Part shown: one piece after another, positions 1-8,760 of the stretch
Position numbering within the stretch: position 1 is the first letter of the stretch
Layout of the letters: every line of letters starts with the position of its first letter
Origin: a bacterium
GTDB lineage: Bacteria > Babelota > Babeliae > Babelales > Vermiphilaceae
Direction of reading: 5' to 3'
DNA: 64,000 bases
Assembly (NCBI GenBank): GCA_016699125.1
Contig: CP064961.1
Span: 1,025,575 to 1,089,574 of the forward strand
Made by a program: the position numbers and the translations under genes
The notes under the pieces: model-generated
What the model saw: the letters and a program-made list of their open reading frames with translations, nothing else
Told to the model about the DNA's origin: nothing
Database searches by the model: none

Positions 1-1
1 A

Positions 2-358
2 ACCTACACCCCATTATCATCAATTTCATGGTGGGCACAGCTGAGTTATAAGATAAATGATGCAGTTGAGCCAGCTCTTTTTGTTGGATATTCGTACAAT
101 CTTGGTGCTTCCGATCCTGTTATTTTGTCGATCAATAATACCAAAACAGTCTATGGATTTGGTACCAACATCAAACAGCTTGCTCGTGTTTCACCCCGTA
201 TTCGTTTTACTTTGTTTGAAGTGTTAGAATGTGCGGGTGAACTTGAATATACGCATGCGTGGCACGGTACTTTGCAAACCAGTGGTAAAGTTACAGAAAA
301 TGTTAAAGGGTCAGTCGGCGTAGTTCGGATGCTTGCATCGACTAGATACTGTTTTTAG
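2..358 (+). CDS. C-terminal part of a predicted outer-membrane beta-barrel protein (5' end outside window)
   Basis: The reading frame is open from base 2 to the TAA at 356-358, so the protein starts upstream of the window and 118 codons are visible. The visible part has many short alternating hydrophobic/polar stretches typical of barrel strands, and it ends in an aromatic residue (last residues STRYCF), as expected for a BamA-recognised C-terminal strand. A bamA gene is present at 15.9-18.5 kb and another barrel-like protein at 37.8 kb. No family was identified. It is followed directly by a long hairpin at 367-433. The barrel call is an inference from composition and the terminal Phe. Confidence 0.6.
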   Translation, partial: TYTPLSSISWWAQLSYKINDAVEPALFVGYSYNLGASDPVILSINNTKTVYGFGTNIKQLARVSPRIRFTLFEVLECAGELEYTHAWHGTLQTSGKVTENVKGSVGVVRMLASTRYCF

Positions 359-366
359 GTAAGTTT

Positions 367-433
367 TTTTGTGTAAAAGAAGAGCTGCACGAGTAAGTCT
401 AATTGCCCGTGCAGCTCTTCTTTTACACAAAAA
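367..433. terminator. Long perfect hairpin between convergent genes, terminator-like but without a U tract
   Basis: The arms 371-391 and 408-428 are perfect complements (21 bp). Flanking T and A runs (367-370 and 429-433) extend the stem to about 25 bp around a 16-base loop. It lies between the end of the barrel gene and the end of the minus-strand gene at 445, where a shared terminator is expected. However, the T run precedes the stem and the A run follows it, so on either strand the stem is followed by A rather than U. It could act as an RNA 3'-end stabiliser or a terminator with an unusual tail. Confidence 0.45.
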
Positions 434-888
434 TAGTTTTAATGTTAGTTTTTGTTGTATTCGTCTTCAAGGTAGTTTAGCGATATTGTTTTAATTGTTT
501 TATTCAGCATTTTAAAATGTTTATCTAGTTCTGCTGGTGTACCTTTGCTGTCCGTAAGATCCATAATATAAAGTAGGGTTTCATGACTAAAACTATCTCC
601 TACTTCCCTTAATAACTTTTTTGTATCATCTGTGAGATTATTTTGTTGATTGATTAATTCATCATAATTTTTTAAAAAACATTTCTTATAGTTTTGATAG
701 AGTTCTAATCTAGATCGGTCTTTGAATTCTTCTATTGTTTTCGATTTAGCAGCGTGTACTATGTGTTGAATTTTTTCTATTTTTGTACTGTTTCCATTAA
801 AAAAACTCATAATTCGGTAGATATCTGAGGGTTGTGCCCCATAAAGATGCCAGTTGGCCGCATTGATATTGCTTGCACTGATTATTAA

Positions 889-904
889 GGTGTGTCCTCA
901 ATTT
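889..904 (+). repeat. Left terminal inverted repeat of the IS5-type element
   Basis: Sixteen bases that are the exact reverse complement of 1741-1756. The flanking TTAA duplications and neighbouring A/T bases extend the apparent palindrome to 24 bp (881-904 with 1741-1764). Confidence 0.85.
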
Positions 905-982
905 GAAATGAGGTAATGACGTTGCATTTTCACTACAAAATGATAAGTTTTTTGTATCAGAAATCAGCAACGAGGATAAGCA

Positions 983-1742
983 ATGGTACGTCGAGTTATT
1001 ACAGACAGTATTTGGTCACAACTAGAAGAGATACTATGTAAACATGGATGCCACCTGTGGGGCAATGAGCGGAATATAATGGAAGCAATCCTTTGGAAAT
1101 TGCGGACTGGAGGACCATGGAGGGATATTCCATCCGAATTTTGTCCGTGGCAAACAGCATTTAATCGATTTAATCGTTGGTCAAAAAAGGGCTATGGGAA
1201 GGTTTTTTTTATGCTACGAAAAGAAGTTGATAAAGAATGGGTATTCGCCGACGGAAGTTATGTTAGAGCTCACCAACATGCGACTGGAGCTCAGCGTGGT
1301 CAAGAGCGAGCAATTGGAAGATCCGCTGGTGGACTTACTACAAAGATTCATATGTGCACCGATGCGCATGGAAATCCGCTCAATTTTAAAATCACTGGGG
1401 GTCAAGTGCACGATTCAAAGGTTGCAAACGAATTAATCGACCTGGCCGAAGGAGCGGAATATTTTATCGCTGACAAAGGCTATGATGCTGATAGTATTCG
1501 TATCTATGGACGGACAAAAGGAATGCAAGTAATTATACCAAAAGAAAAAACAGCACTAGACCAGATCCAGAATTTGATGCTCATTTGTATAAAAATCGAC
1601 ACTTAGTTGAAAATCTTTTGCACGACTCAAGCATTTTCGTGGCATTGCTATGCGTTTTGAAAAACTTGCTAGAAACTTCCAATCTATGCTCTACATCGCA
1701 TCTATGCACATATGGTTGAAGCTTTTATGCCCTACTAATTAA
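983..1742 (+). pseudogene. IS5-family DDE transposase, broken by two single-base shifts
   Basis: From ATG 983 the frame gives the N-terminal IS5-type domain, the first catalytic Asp (in VFADGSYVRAHQ) and the second (in FIADKGYDAD), then stops at 1606. The continuation PDPEFDAHLYKNRHLVENL lies in a second frame (about 1540-1617). The rest, RLKHFRGIAMRFEKLARNF to the C-terminal WLKLLCPTN, lies in a third (1620-1742). The catalytic Glu of NRHLVEN is therefore beyond the first break. Both breaks are repaired by adding one base, in the A run at 1540-1543 and in the T run at 1616-1619. A programmed -1 shift is known in some IS5 relatives, but two successive shifts near the 3' end make a true break or base undercalls more likely. 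Confidence 0.85.
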
Positions 1743-1756
1743 ATTGAGGACACACC
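1741..1756 (+). repeat. Right terminal inverted repeat of the IS5-type element
   Basis: Exact reverse complement of 889-904. It begins inside the transposase stop codon (TAA 1740-1742) and is followed by the second TTAA copy. Confidence 0.85.
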
Positions 1757-1815
1757 TTAATAATAAAGGCAATATTATTTGCTTTTTCATGAAAGCCTTT
1801 CTTATTTTAACATTA

Positions 1816-2367
1816 TTATTCTGGTTTTAACGGTTCTGCGCCTTTAAACTGTTCATTCGCAACATTCAAAATGACTTTTGTGGTGTATTGTGCTGCAGTC
1901 AATCCATAGGACACTGCTTTTTTTAGGAGCTCTTCTCCCTTTGGACCATATTTAGTTGCAAACGCTGCACATTGATCCGCTGGTCCTTTGAGTACCAGTT
2001 CTCCGTCTTTATTAACTGTAACGGATATTTTTGGAAATTTTTTGAGTGCTTCTTGTTGTGCCCATGCAACAAAAGAGGTCTGTGCATTGTTTATTCGTAT
2101 GCGTTCCTGAATTGCGCTTCCACATCCTATGAACGCGCTCGCTGGCAGTCCTACGCAGACCATGTTGTGTGCTACGATTTTTTTAAAGCGTGCAAATCCT
2201 TTCAGTTTTTCTTCCTTTCCTTTGCAATAATCATAAACGGCTCCACAGGCGGTTCCGGCAACAAGGCCAATCAATGCACGTGTTCCGTGTAGCTGCATAT
2301 TAAGCTGTTGTGGTTTGATTGCTTGTGATGATATCAGACTAAGGCATAGTAAAACTATTTTTTTCAT
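1816..2367 (-). CDS. Secreted or membrane-associated protein of unknown function
   Basis: 183 residues. An N-terminal signal peptide (MKKIVLLCLSLISSQA) is followed by a glycine/alanine-rich hydrophobic stretch around residues 30-46 (ALIGLVAGTACGAVYDY) and a second one around 72-85. The C-terminal half is soluble and mixed. GGAG about nine bases upstream supports the ATG at 2367. It lies 25 bp downstream of the next minus-strand gene and may share its transcript. No family recognised. The gene is intact and sits beside the IS-disrupted secreted gene, in a string of similar orphan secreted genes. Confidence 0.7.
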   Translation of the reverse strand: MKKIVLLCLSLISSQAIKPQQLNMQLHGTRALIGLVAGTACGAVYDYCKGKEEKLKGFARFKKIVAHNMVCVGLPASAFIGCGSAIQERIRINNAQTSFVAWAQQEALKKFPKISVTVNKDGELVLKGPADQCAAFATKYGPKGEELLKKAVSYGLTAAQYTTKVILNVANEQFKGAEPLKPE

Positions 2368-2391
2368 TGTATATTCTCCATTTTTTTATTA

Positions 2392-3321
2392 TTACGTTGA
2401 AGGTATTATTGAAGGTATTTTGCTCAGTGTTGAGTGCAGTACGACTAAAAACAGATTAAACGCTTTGTCTGCGCACCAAACTGCTGTTTTAATACCATAT
2501 TTTCCTGTATAAAAGATTGTTTTGCCGGCCATTTTGGTTGACCACCACGCGCCGTTTTTAATCTTTGTACCTATTTTTTTATCGTGAAGCATCTGTTTAT
2601 ATTCCTTGAGCTTTTTATCTAATCCGCCTTCTGGATGGTTGCTGAGGTATATGCGTTGCAAATCTGCATAGACCGCTACGATAAAACGTATATCTATAGT
2701 TGGGTGGTTCAAAATCGCAAGTTTTTGGTTGAGCCATCGAGCTTCTTTGATAATGTTTTCAAGTACATATGCGATCTGTATGTCAAAATCTATACTGAGA
2801 TCAAGTGCATCGCTCCCACTCATGTTTTTGAGAAGTTGTCCAGTCGTTACATCCCCTTCTATCAAACCGGCGATACTTACATTTACTGTTTTTGCATGCA
2901 AGATTAGATTGCTTAAAGCGGTTGCAATCGTTCTTAGTTCTTCTGTTCGCTTGATAATTGCCTCAGCGTTTCTCTGTTCCAAAATGGCATGTGTTTTATA
3001 GGTTACGTAGCCGGCAACCAGTGCGCCGACCGCTTTTATGCCGGCAAGCTGGTTGGAAGAAAGATCATTTTTCAGTGCTGCATCTGCTGCAATAATAGGT
3101 AGTCCGGTCAATGCTCCCGCGGTTAAAGCGAACGTTTTTTCCAATCCTTTTGGAATGATGCCATTTTTAAGCTGCGTGAGCCAACCTGGTGTACGTTTTG
3201 CTTGTTGGTACGTAACCTGCTGTTCTGATACAATCTGTGTCGGTTCTTGGAGGGTTGCTGGCTGAACCATTGTATGCAATCCGACCAAGATAGTAAAAAT
3301 GTATTTATATACTGTTTTCAT
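2392..3321 (-). CDS. Secreted protein with internal hydrophobic segments, unknown function
   Basis: The frame is open to 3381, but the ATG at 3321 is the better start. It has AAGGAC about eight bases upstream and opens directly into a signal peptide (MKTVYKYIFTILVGLHTMVQ), whereas the upstream extension is Asn/Lys-rich. The 309-residue product has two hydrophobic stretches at about residues 65-80 and 90-112 that could be membrane segments, then a mostly helical region and a hydrophobic C-terminal segment (FNLFLVVLHSTLSKI). No family recognised. It probably forms a two-gene unit with the downstream gene at 1816-2367. Confidence 0.7.
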   Translation of the reverse strand: MKTVYKYIFTILVGLHTMVQPATLQEPTQIVSEQQVTYQQAKRTPGWLTQLKNGIIPKGLEKTFALTAGALTGLPIIAADAALKNDLSSNQLAGIKAVGALVAGYVTYKTHAILEQRNAEAIIKRTEELRTIATALSNLILHAKTVNVSIAGLIEGDVTTGQLLKNMSGSDALDLSIDFDIQIAYVLENIIKEARWLNQKLAILNHPTIDIRFIVAVYADLQRIYLSNHPEGGLDKKLKEYKQMLHDKKIGTKIKNGAWWSTKMAGKTIFYTGKYGIKTAVWCADKAFNLFLVVLHSTLSKIPSIIPST

Positions 3322-3668
3322 ATAAAATGTCCTTTTCTTGTTTTTATTATTAATATTATAGTTAAAGTGAAAAATATTCAAAAAAAGATGATAATCTGTG
3401 TGTTTTAAGCCTATTTTTATGTTAAAATTTTCTATTATAAAATATTTGTAGATGTGTAGCTTCTATAAACAGGGGCAAGAAAATGCTTCATAATTCTGCA
3501 GGATTACCAGTCTTATTCAAAGTTTTAGGTTTGATTTATGCCGATTTTTTATATGTAAAAACAATGAACTTGTGCTGATCTTTTGCTGCTTTTTACCGTA
3601 ACCTTTTTTTTGCTTTTCTGTTTTTTTTACACTGTAGCTATAGTTTGTTCAAAGTAGAGGCAGTATTT
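3322..3668. other. Divergent intergenic region
   Basis: About 350 AT-rich bases between a minus-strand and a plus-strand secreted-protein gene. It must hold promoters for both directions, but I see no convincing consensus pair, hairpin or small open frame in it. Confidence 0.5.
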
Positions 3669-4670
3669 ATGAAGCATTTCCTTTTTTCTTATTCGGTGTA
3701 CTTTCTTTTTATCTATGTGTCTAGCATTAATTTTATGCATCTATCTGCAATGATGCCTGAAGATGTGCCGCCAACCCAGGGAACTTTTGATGATCGGAGG
3801 GCCCTTCAGGGAAGTACGCGGCAAAATTGGCCTGAATCGACCAAAACCAGTGCGCGATTTGGAGCTTCTGATCTAAAAGAAAAAAAAGAGAAGATAAAAA
3901 ATATTACAAGAAGTCGAAAGCCAGTTAATGAGGGTGGTGGTGAAAGTGCTAGTGACCTTGGTAGTAATCTTGCAAGAGGCCGTGAAACATGTGATTCAAA
4001 ACAGCGTGTAAGTGATCTTTTAAGTGATCTTGCAAAAGGTCGTGGAACAAAAGAGTTTCATGTAAAACGAGGTAAAAAAAATAATTTTAATGATCGTGAT
4101 TCTGATGAACAAGATATACCTAGTCCGATTGTATTTATTAGTGCTCCCTCTTCTATTAATTTTGATATAACTGGTTCTAAATTTGAATTACTTGAAAGAG
4201 CTATGACAGAAAGTTTTTCAAAGTTTCTTCAAACAATAGAAAATGAACAGTGTGAAGTAGTTTATAAGAAATTCGCCATCTCAAAAATGTATTCGAAAGA
4301 AGACTTGAAGAACATAGCGTCCTTTGAACAAAAACTTAATGCAATAAAATACTTTTTATATGTTATGTCATGTGCAGGAGTTTATGCATTGAATAAGGCT
4401 AAGTACGATTTTTCAGACTACAGAGTATTGATACCGCTGGGTTTGGGTGGTGCAGGGCTTGTGTATTTGACCACCTGGTATTTTAATCAACTTAAAGATT
4501 CTCACAGAGGCCAGTTTACTGAAGCATACTGCGTTGAAAATTCTGAGCAAAAAGAAAAAGTTGAAACTCAAATCAACGCTATCAAAGAAAGATTTAAAAA
4601 ATATTGTAATGAGTCGGAAATAGGTATTAACGATAGAGTGCCAACTAGCATAACGTATTGGCAACAGTAG
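3669..4670 (+). CDS. Secreted or anchored protein with low-complexity middle and C-terminal membrane region
   Basis: 333 residues from the ATG at 3669, chosen over the ATG at 3645 because GAGG lies eight bases upstream and the signal peptide (MKHFLFSYSVYFLFIYVSS) starts there. Residues about 45-160 are charged and disordered-looking and contain an imperfect duplication (ASDLGSNLARGRET / VSDLLSDLAKGRGT). Residues about 225-245 and 258-275 are hydrophobic and likely membrane-spanning, followed by a charged helical tail. No family recognised. The layout (export signal, flexible region, membrane hairpin) recalls inclusion-type or anchored surface proteins of intracellular bacteria, but that is only a resemblance. 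Confidence 0.65.
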   Translation: MKHFLFSYSVYFLFIYVSSINFMHLSAMMPEDVPPTQGTFDDRRALQGSTRQNWPESTKTSARFGASDLKEKKEKIKNITRSRKPVNEGGGESASDLGSNLARGRETCDSKQRVSDLLSDLAKGRGTKEFHVKRGKKNNFNDRDSDEQDIPSPIVFISAPSSINFDITGSKFELLERAMTESFSKFLQTIENEQCEVVYKKFAISKMYSKEDLKNIASFEQKLNAIKYFLYVMSCAGVYALNKAKYDFSDYRVLIPLGLGGAGLVYLTTWYFNQLKDSHRGQFTEAYCVENSEQKEKVETQINAIKERFKKYCNESEIGINDRVPTSITYWQQ

Positions 4671-4725
4671 ATCTTGATCTGGACTCATGGTACACTAACT
4701 ACATTGTACTAAAAGAAAGTGTTCT

Positions 4726-6018
4726 GTGAGTAAACCTGAAAAAATATCTTTATTTCATGCGGTTTTTTTAAATATTAACATCATGATCGGCACCGGATTA
4801 TTTATCAATACGGTTGAAGTTGCAAAACGGATGGGTCCATTCGGGTTTGTGTCCTACGGAATCGTTGCGCTCTTGATGTTGCCACTTGTTTTGGCGATGT
4901 CTCGTTTGCTTAAAAGGATTCCTGAGGGAAATTTTTTTACTTTTGGTCGGCAAGGCTTGAGTTCATTTTGGGGATTTTTTAATACCTGGAACTATTTTTT
5001 TGCAAAGCTAGGATCGGCAACACTAGGTATTCATATTTTTGTTTCAATAATACAACAACTTTTTCCATTATTACAAGCTTTTAATGTGTATTTACTTGAT
5101 TGCTTTATCCTTATTTTTTTTCTTTTATTAAACCTTTTTCATGCCAAAATTGCCTCTTTTTTGCAAAAGTATCTGGTCATTTCAAAACTGGTACCAATCG
5201 TTGCCGTGATCTTTTTGGGTCTGCTTGCCAATCGCACGTTTGCAGGTTTTTTTCATTCTGCAGTTGAAGTTGACTTGTTTTCAACCATTCCCATTGTACT
5301 ATTTTCTTTTTTAGGATTTGAAGCGATCTGTGCGTTGAGCAATCGCATCGAAAATGCTGAGCGCAACAGTTCCTATGCGGTCCTTTTTTCGTATGGAATC
5401 GTTGCATTGATGTACATGACCTATCAGTTTCTTTTTTATCATCTGGTTGGCGAACGGTTTTTCCAGATGAACGATTTCAAGCAGGCTTTGCCTGCGCTGT
5501 TTTTCAGTAGTTTTTCAGTTGATGTAGCATCATTTTTGGGTGCCTGTTTGTGTATCTGTATCGGTTTTTCTGCGCTATCAAGCGCATACGGAATCTTGTC
5601 GGCCAATCAGTGGAATCTGTTTACCGCAGCTGAGCATAAAGCGGTGTGGGGGCATCGGTTTATTGTAACTTTGAATAGTGCGCGCGTGCCCGTTGTCTGT
5701 TTGTTGATCGAGGTTTTAATATGTGCTCTGTATCTTTATGTTTCACATGGCAAGCAGTTTATTTTACAACAGTTGGCTGCGCTCGGCTCCACGGTAACCT
5801 ATGCAATCTGTGCGCTTTCGCTCTTTCATAGCTCACCGCATCTGTTTGACCGTATACTCGGTGTTGCAGCGCTGGTCAGTTGTACGGTGCTTTCTGCTGC
5901 GTGCGTGAACGGATTTTTAAAAAATGGCACTGCCGTTTTATATCTGTACTGTTCGATTTTGTGTATCGGCTGCCTATTCTTTTTTATAGAGAAACTGCAG
6001 CAGAAAAACGAAGCTTGA
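4726..6018 (+). CDS. APC-superfamily amino-acid permease
   Basis: A 430-residue inner-membrane protein with about twelve hydrophobic segments. The first segment carries IMIGTGLFINT, the glycine-rich motif of amino acid-polyamine-organocation transporters, and unwound-helix glycines recur in later segments. The family moves amino acids or polyamines by proton symport or exchange; the substrate cannot be read from the sequence. The start is GTG at 4726, the only reasonable one, with a weak ribosome binding site. Its last 45 bases overlap the 3' end of mraY on the other strand. For a host-dependent bacterium, an importer of host amino acids is plausible. Confidence 0.85.
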   Translation: MSKPEKISLFHAVFLNINIMIGTGLFINTVEVAKRMGPFGFVSYGIVALLMLPLVLAMSRLLKRIPEGNFFTFGRQGLSSFWGFFNTWNYFFAKLGSATLGIHIFVSIIQQLFPLLQAFNVYLLDCFILIFFLLLNLFHAKIASFLQKYLVISKLVPIVAVIFLGLLANRTFAGFFHSAVEVDLFSTIPIVLFSFLGFEAICALSNRIENAERNSSYAVLFSYGIVALMYMTYQFLFYHLVGERFFQMNDFKQALPALFFSSFSVDVASFLGACLCICIGFSALSSAYGILSANQWNLFTAAEHKAVWGHRFIVTLNSARVPVVCLLIEVLICALYLYVSHGKQFILQQLAALGSTVTYAICALSLFHSSPHLFDRILGVAALVSCTVLSAACVNGFLKNGTAVLYLYCSILCIGCLFFFIEKLQQKNEA

Positions 6019-7059
6019 ACATAGACTGCAAGCCCATGAAATCAGTGATGCTCTTTTGACAATGCGCGCTTCGTGCAGGCCAAGCAGTTCAAAATGGTGG
6101 TGCAGCGGAGCCATTTTAAATAGTCGTTTTTTTGTGAGCTTAAAAAACAGTACTTGTAAAATTACTGAAACGGTTTCGATGACAAAAATAAGGCCACCCA
6201 GAATTAACAAGAACTCCTGGTTGAGTATGATAAAAAAGTACGCAAGGACACTCCCCAGTGCCAACGAACCAATATCTCCCATCATAATCAGTGCTGGATA
6301 GGTATTGAACCACAAAAAAGCAAATAATGCGCCAATAACACTTGAGATCGCATAAAAAATAGCATCGAGCTCCAGTTTTTGTAGTTGATAATAGGTGGTG
6401 AAGCTATCGTTTGAAAGCAGCGTTGTTGCAAAAAGAGCGGTGATTAAATTTGGGATAATGCATTCGGACGCCAATCCATCAAGCCCGTCGGTCAGATTGA
6501 CCGCATTGCAGGTGGCCGTGATGACAAAGCATATCCACGCGATAAAAAGAGCTGGCGAAAGGGTTATGTCCATCTCGTCAAAAAAAGGAATGTGTATTTC
6601 GAGTGGTTTGAGTTTGAAATGAAGTAAAAAGAATCCAACTGCGCAGCCGGCCATTATCTGTAGCATCGCTTTCAACAATGTGGAGATGCCTTTTTTGTAT
6701 ACGATTTTACATGCGTCATCAATCAGGCCGACAAACCCAAAACAGCCCATAGCCAGAAAGAACCCCTGCAGCCGTCTGTCCAGATAACCGGCGTATAAAA
6801 CGGTGCTTGCCGCAGAGCCAAGCAGAATAAAGATGCCTCCCATTGTGGGGGTATTTTTTTTGGTTGCATGATTTTCAGGTGTGTATGCTCGAGGTGCAGT
6901 ACAAAATAGGCAGTTATATTTTTTTAAAAAGAAGATAATTGAAACAAAAGTAATAAGAAACGCTACCCCTGCAACCATTATAAAATTATTTGGAGACAGC
7001 GATTTTACGGTGTTTTCTAAGGTGTTTAGTATGCGATCTTGCAAAAGTTTGTTAAACAT
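5974..7059 (-). CDS. mraY: Phospho-N-acetylmuramoyl-pentapeptide transferase (MraY)
   Basis: 361 residues, normal for MraY. It transfers phospho-MurNAc-pentapeptide from UDP to undecaprenyl phosphate, making lipid I at the inner membrane. Seen: PTMGG at 71-75, the Asp pair in GLIDDACK (114-115), NLTDGLDG at 188-195, MGDIGSLALG with Asp262, and the HHH motif at 320-322, with about ten membrane helices. The frame is open to 7206, but ATG 7059 is preceded by GGGGAG and gives the standard length. The usual mur/fts neighbours are absent, so it is detached from a division-cell-wall cluster. Its 3' end overlaps the permease by 45 bp, tail to tail. Presence of the gene implies some peptidoglycan precursor synthesis. 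Confidence 0.95.
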   Translation of the reverse strand: MFNKLLQDRILNTLENTVKSLSPNNFIMVAGVAFLITFVSIIFFLKKYNCLFCTAPRAYTPENHATKKNTPTMGGIFILLGSAASTVLYAGYLDRRLQGFFLAMGCFGFVGLIDDACKIVYKKGISTLLKAMLQIMAGCAVGFFLLHFKLKPLEIHIPFFDEMDITLSPALFIAWICFVITATCNAVNLTDGLDGLASECIIPNLITALFATTLLSNDSFTTYYQLQKLELDAIFYAISSVIGALFAFLWFNTYPALIMMGDIGSLALGSVLAYFFIILNQEFLLILGGLIFVIETVSVILQVLFFKLTKKRLFKMAPLHHHFELLGLHEARIVKRASLISWACSLCSSFVFLLQFLYKKE

Positions 7060-7191
7060 TGCGCTCCCCTTATTTATAGCTAAGCTTTTACTTTGTGATT
7101 GTATATGTTTATTCGGAAATTTGCCATATGTTGTGTTTATTTGCGCAACTATATTACCATGAAATCGGAGTATTTTAAAAAAAGTGTTTAG

Positions 7192-8688
7192 ATGTGTAAT
7201 AAACATTGTTGGCAGGTTAAAGTACTGTCGTTATTTGTAGTTTTTTCAAATACGCAGGCTTGTGCTGGTGAGGGTAATGAGACTGTTTTTAAAAGGAAAA
7301 AAGCTATTTTTTTTGAAAGCGAAAAAAATAGAGATTTTTTTAAACAGGCTGATCAGATCAAGCAGTTTTTAATATACGAGAAAAAATCAGATTCTGGTGA
7401 AATAGTAGACAAAAAAGTGCATATATTAACCAAAAAGGGCTTGATGTTTCAGTCACATTTGAAAATACAACAAGGAACGGAACATCAGCTTACTCAGTAT
7501 AAAGAAAATATGCTTATTAATAATAATCACGCGATACTGTTTGATTTTTACCAAAAAAATGACTATGGCCACAACGTAGTCATTCTTAATAATCACCATG
7601 ATCTGTTAACAGATTTACATGTACATTGGGGTTTGAAAAAAATTTGTGATTCAACACCATACATGTTGAAAACGCTTAGCTTGACAAAAAAAGGGAAACA
7701 ACAAGAGAAGCTTTCTTCTGTTGTCTTTCTTGTTGCAAGTAGTTGGCCGAATATCCATTTTGTTGAACAAGGTGCTCTTGGGCTTTTGCAGAATGAACCG
7801 GTGACAAGTAGGGCCAGGGGGCTTGTTAGTTCGATACAAAAACGCTTGTTATCGTCAAAAGGATTAAAAGAGCAAGTTCAAAAGCGATGTACATTAAAAA
7901 ATGCATATCTGTTAGCGGTCGGGCAAGATGATGAAGAAAATCAATATATTATATATGCGCATGTTGAAAAAAATAATAAAGGTCATGGTCCTAAAAACGT
8001 TATTTCCACTTTTCGAAAACTTAGAGCCAGCTATTCTACCTTTACCATAAAAAAATGGATAATTACGAAAGACCAGTCTTTTGCAGATCTTGTTACATTT
8101 GTTGAGAGAGAAAATAATCATGCTGACAATGCCGATGAAGCTGAAAATGAGCGTCAGTCAATGTTACAAGACAGTACTATTGAGCAAGAAGAACTGCAAA
8201 CCAAAAATCCTACAACTTTGTGTACCATTGAAAATGTACCTGTTGACGGTTTGCATGTTCCATTCATCATCGATTATCGTGATGATGATCATTGGGCAGT
8301 TGTGTGCAAAAAGAAAGATGCGTTTTATTTGAAAACAAATAATCATAGTGAAATTGGCTTGTCGTTTATGCGTGGTCAAAAGTTTAGTAATCCAGCCATT
8401 TTGGCAATAAGATATGGTATAGAAGATGTAACTTTTTATTGTAAAGATAGCTTTGGTCAGATCACTTCAGATGAACTTGAGCTTAAAAAACCTGTGTTGT
8501 TGTCGCTCAATAATTATACGGTTTCGGTTGATTCGCAGAATAATACAAAAAGCTCACTGGTCGGATGTTTTGTTGATCAAAAAAATATCTATCTTCTTTT
8601 GGCCGAAAGATTTAAAAGCTTTATTGATCATGTAAGGTATGGAATACGAGCGTTGATTTTACAAAAAGTTTCCAAGCAATGGGTTTAA
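7192..8688 (+). CDS. Secreted orphan protein, family shared with the genes at 50.9 and 54.1 kb
   Basis: 498 residues with a probable signal peptide (VLSLFVVFSNTQACA). I recognise no domain, but it is a paralog of the proteins at 50929-53928 and 54099-55421. Shared blocks are SSWPNIHFV (GSTWPNIHLV in the second), LKNAYLLAVGQ with YIIYAHVEK shortly after (LKNAYLLAVGN and YIIYGQIEK), and NVPVDGLHVPFIIDY followed by HWAV (NIPVDGSHVPFLIDY and DWAI). The repeated beta-rich blocks suggest a propeller- or sandwich-like extracellular fold, which is inference. It is divergent from mraY across 132 bp, with a weak ribosome binding site at ATG 7192. Confidence 0.7.
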   Translation: MCNKHCWQVKVLSLFVVFSNTQACAGEGNETVFKRKKAIFFESEKNRDFFKQADQIKQFLIYEKKSDSGEIVDKKVHILTKKGLMFQSHLKIQQGTEHQLTQYKENMLINNNHAILFDFYQKNDYGHNVVILNNHHDLLTDLHVHWGLKKICDSTPYMLKTLSLTKKGKQQEKLSSVVFLVASSWPNIHFVEQGALGLLQNEPVTSRARGLVSSIQKRLLSSKGLKEQVQKRCTLKNAYLLAVGQDDEENQYIIYAHVEKNNKGHGPKNVISTFRKLRASYSTFTIKKWIITKDQSFADLVTFVERENNHADNADEAENERQSMLQDSTIEQEELQTKNPTTLCTIENVPVDGLHVPFIIDYRDDDHWAVVCKKKDAFYLKTNNHSEIGLSFMRGQKFSNPAILAIRYGIEDVTFYCKDSFGQITSDELELKKPVLLSLNNYTVSVDSQNNTKSSLVGCFVDQKNIYLLLAERFKSFIDHVRYGIRALILQKVSKQWV

Positions 8689-8760
8689 ATAACCAGTGTA
8701 AGTGCTGTGCAGACAGATGCTTAGCAAATAGATCCTTATTCGAACAAAAGGTACATTGTT

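Larger units (their letters stand above)
889..1756 (+). mobile_element. IS5-family insertion sequence, 868 bp, with TTAA target duplication
   Basis: Perfect 16-bp terminal inverted repeats (889-904 and 1741-1756, outer sequence GGTGTGTCC) bound a single transposase region. TTAA occurs on both sides (885-888, 1757-1760) and is the likely 4-bp target duplication. TTAA fits the YTAR target known for the IS5 group. The element lies inside a secreted-protein gene in the opposite orientation. Its transposase is frameshifted twice, so this copy is probably not autonomous unless the shifts are sequencing errors. Confidence 0.88.
445..1790 (-). pseudogene. Secreted protein of unknown function, interrupted by an IS5-type insertion in its signal peptide
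   Basis: The 3' part (445-888) is open well upstream of the internal ATG at 810 and runs into the insertion element. The minus strand beyond the element begins with ATG at 1788-1790. Joining the two sides with a single TTAA gives one uninterrupted 157-codon frame starting MKKQIILPLLLIISASNINA, a textbook signal peptide with a plausible cleavage site after NINA. A GAAAGG ribosome binding site lies just upstream of 1790. The mature part is helical, charged and unrecognised. The 121-residue remnant from the ATG at 810 has no good ribosome binding site and would lack the export signal. The intact allele is inferred; the interrupted structure is seen. Confidence 0.8.

Noticed and set aside
1194..1436. 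80-codon frame inside the transposase (possible second IS ORF)
   Set aside because: It overlaps the DDE-bearing frame and carries none of the transposase motifs. The true continuation lies 3' in two other frames.
1545..1551. AAAAAAC as a programmed -1 frameshift heptamer in the transposase
   Set aside because: The phase is wrong for a standard X-XXY-YYZ slip, and a second break downstream would still be needed. A missing base explains both.
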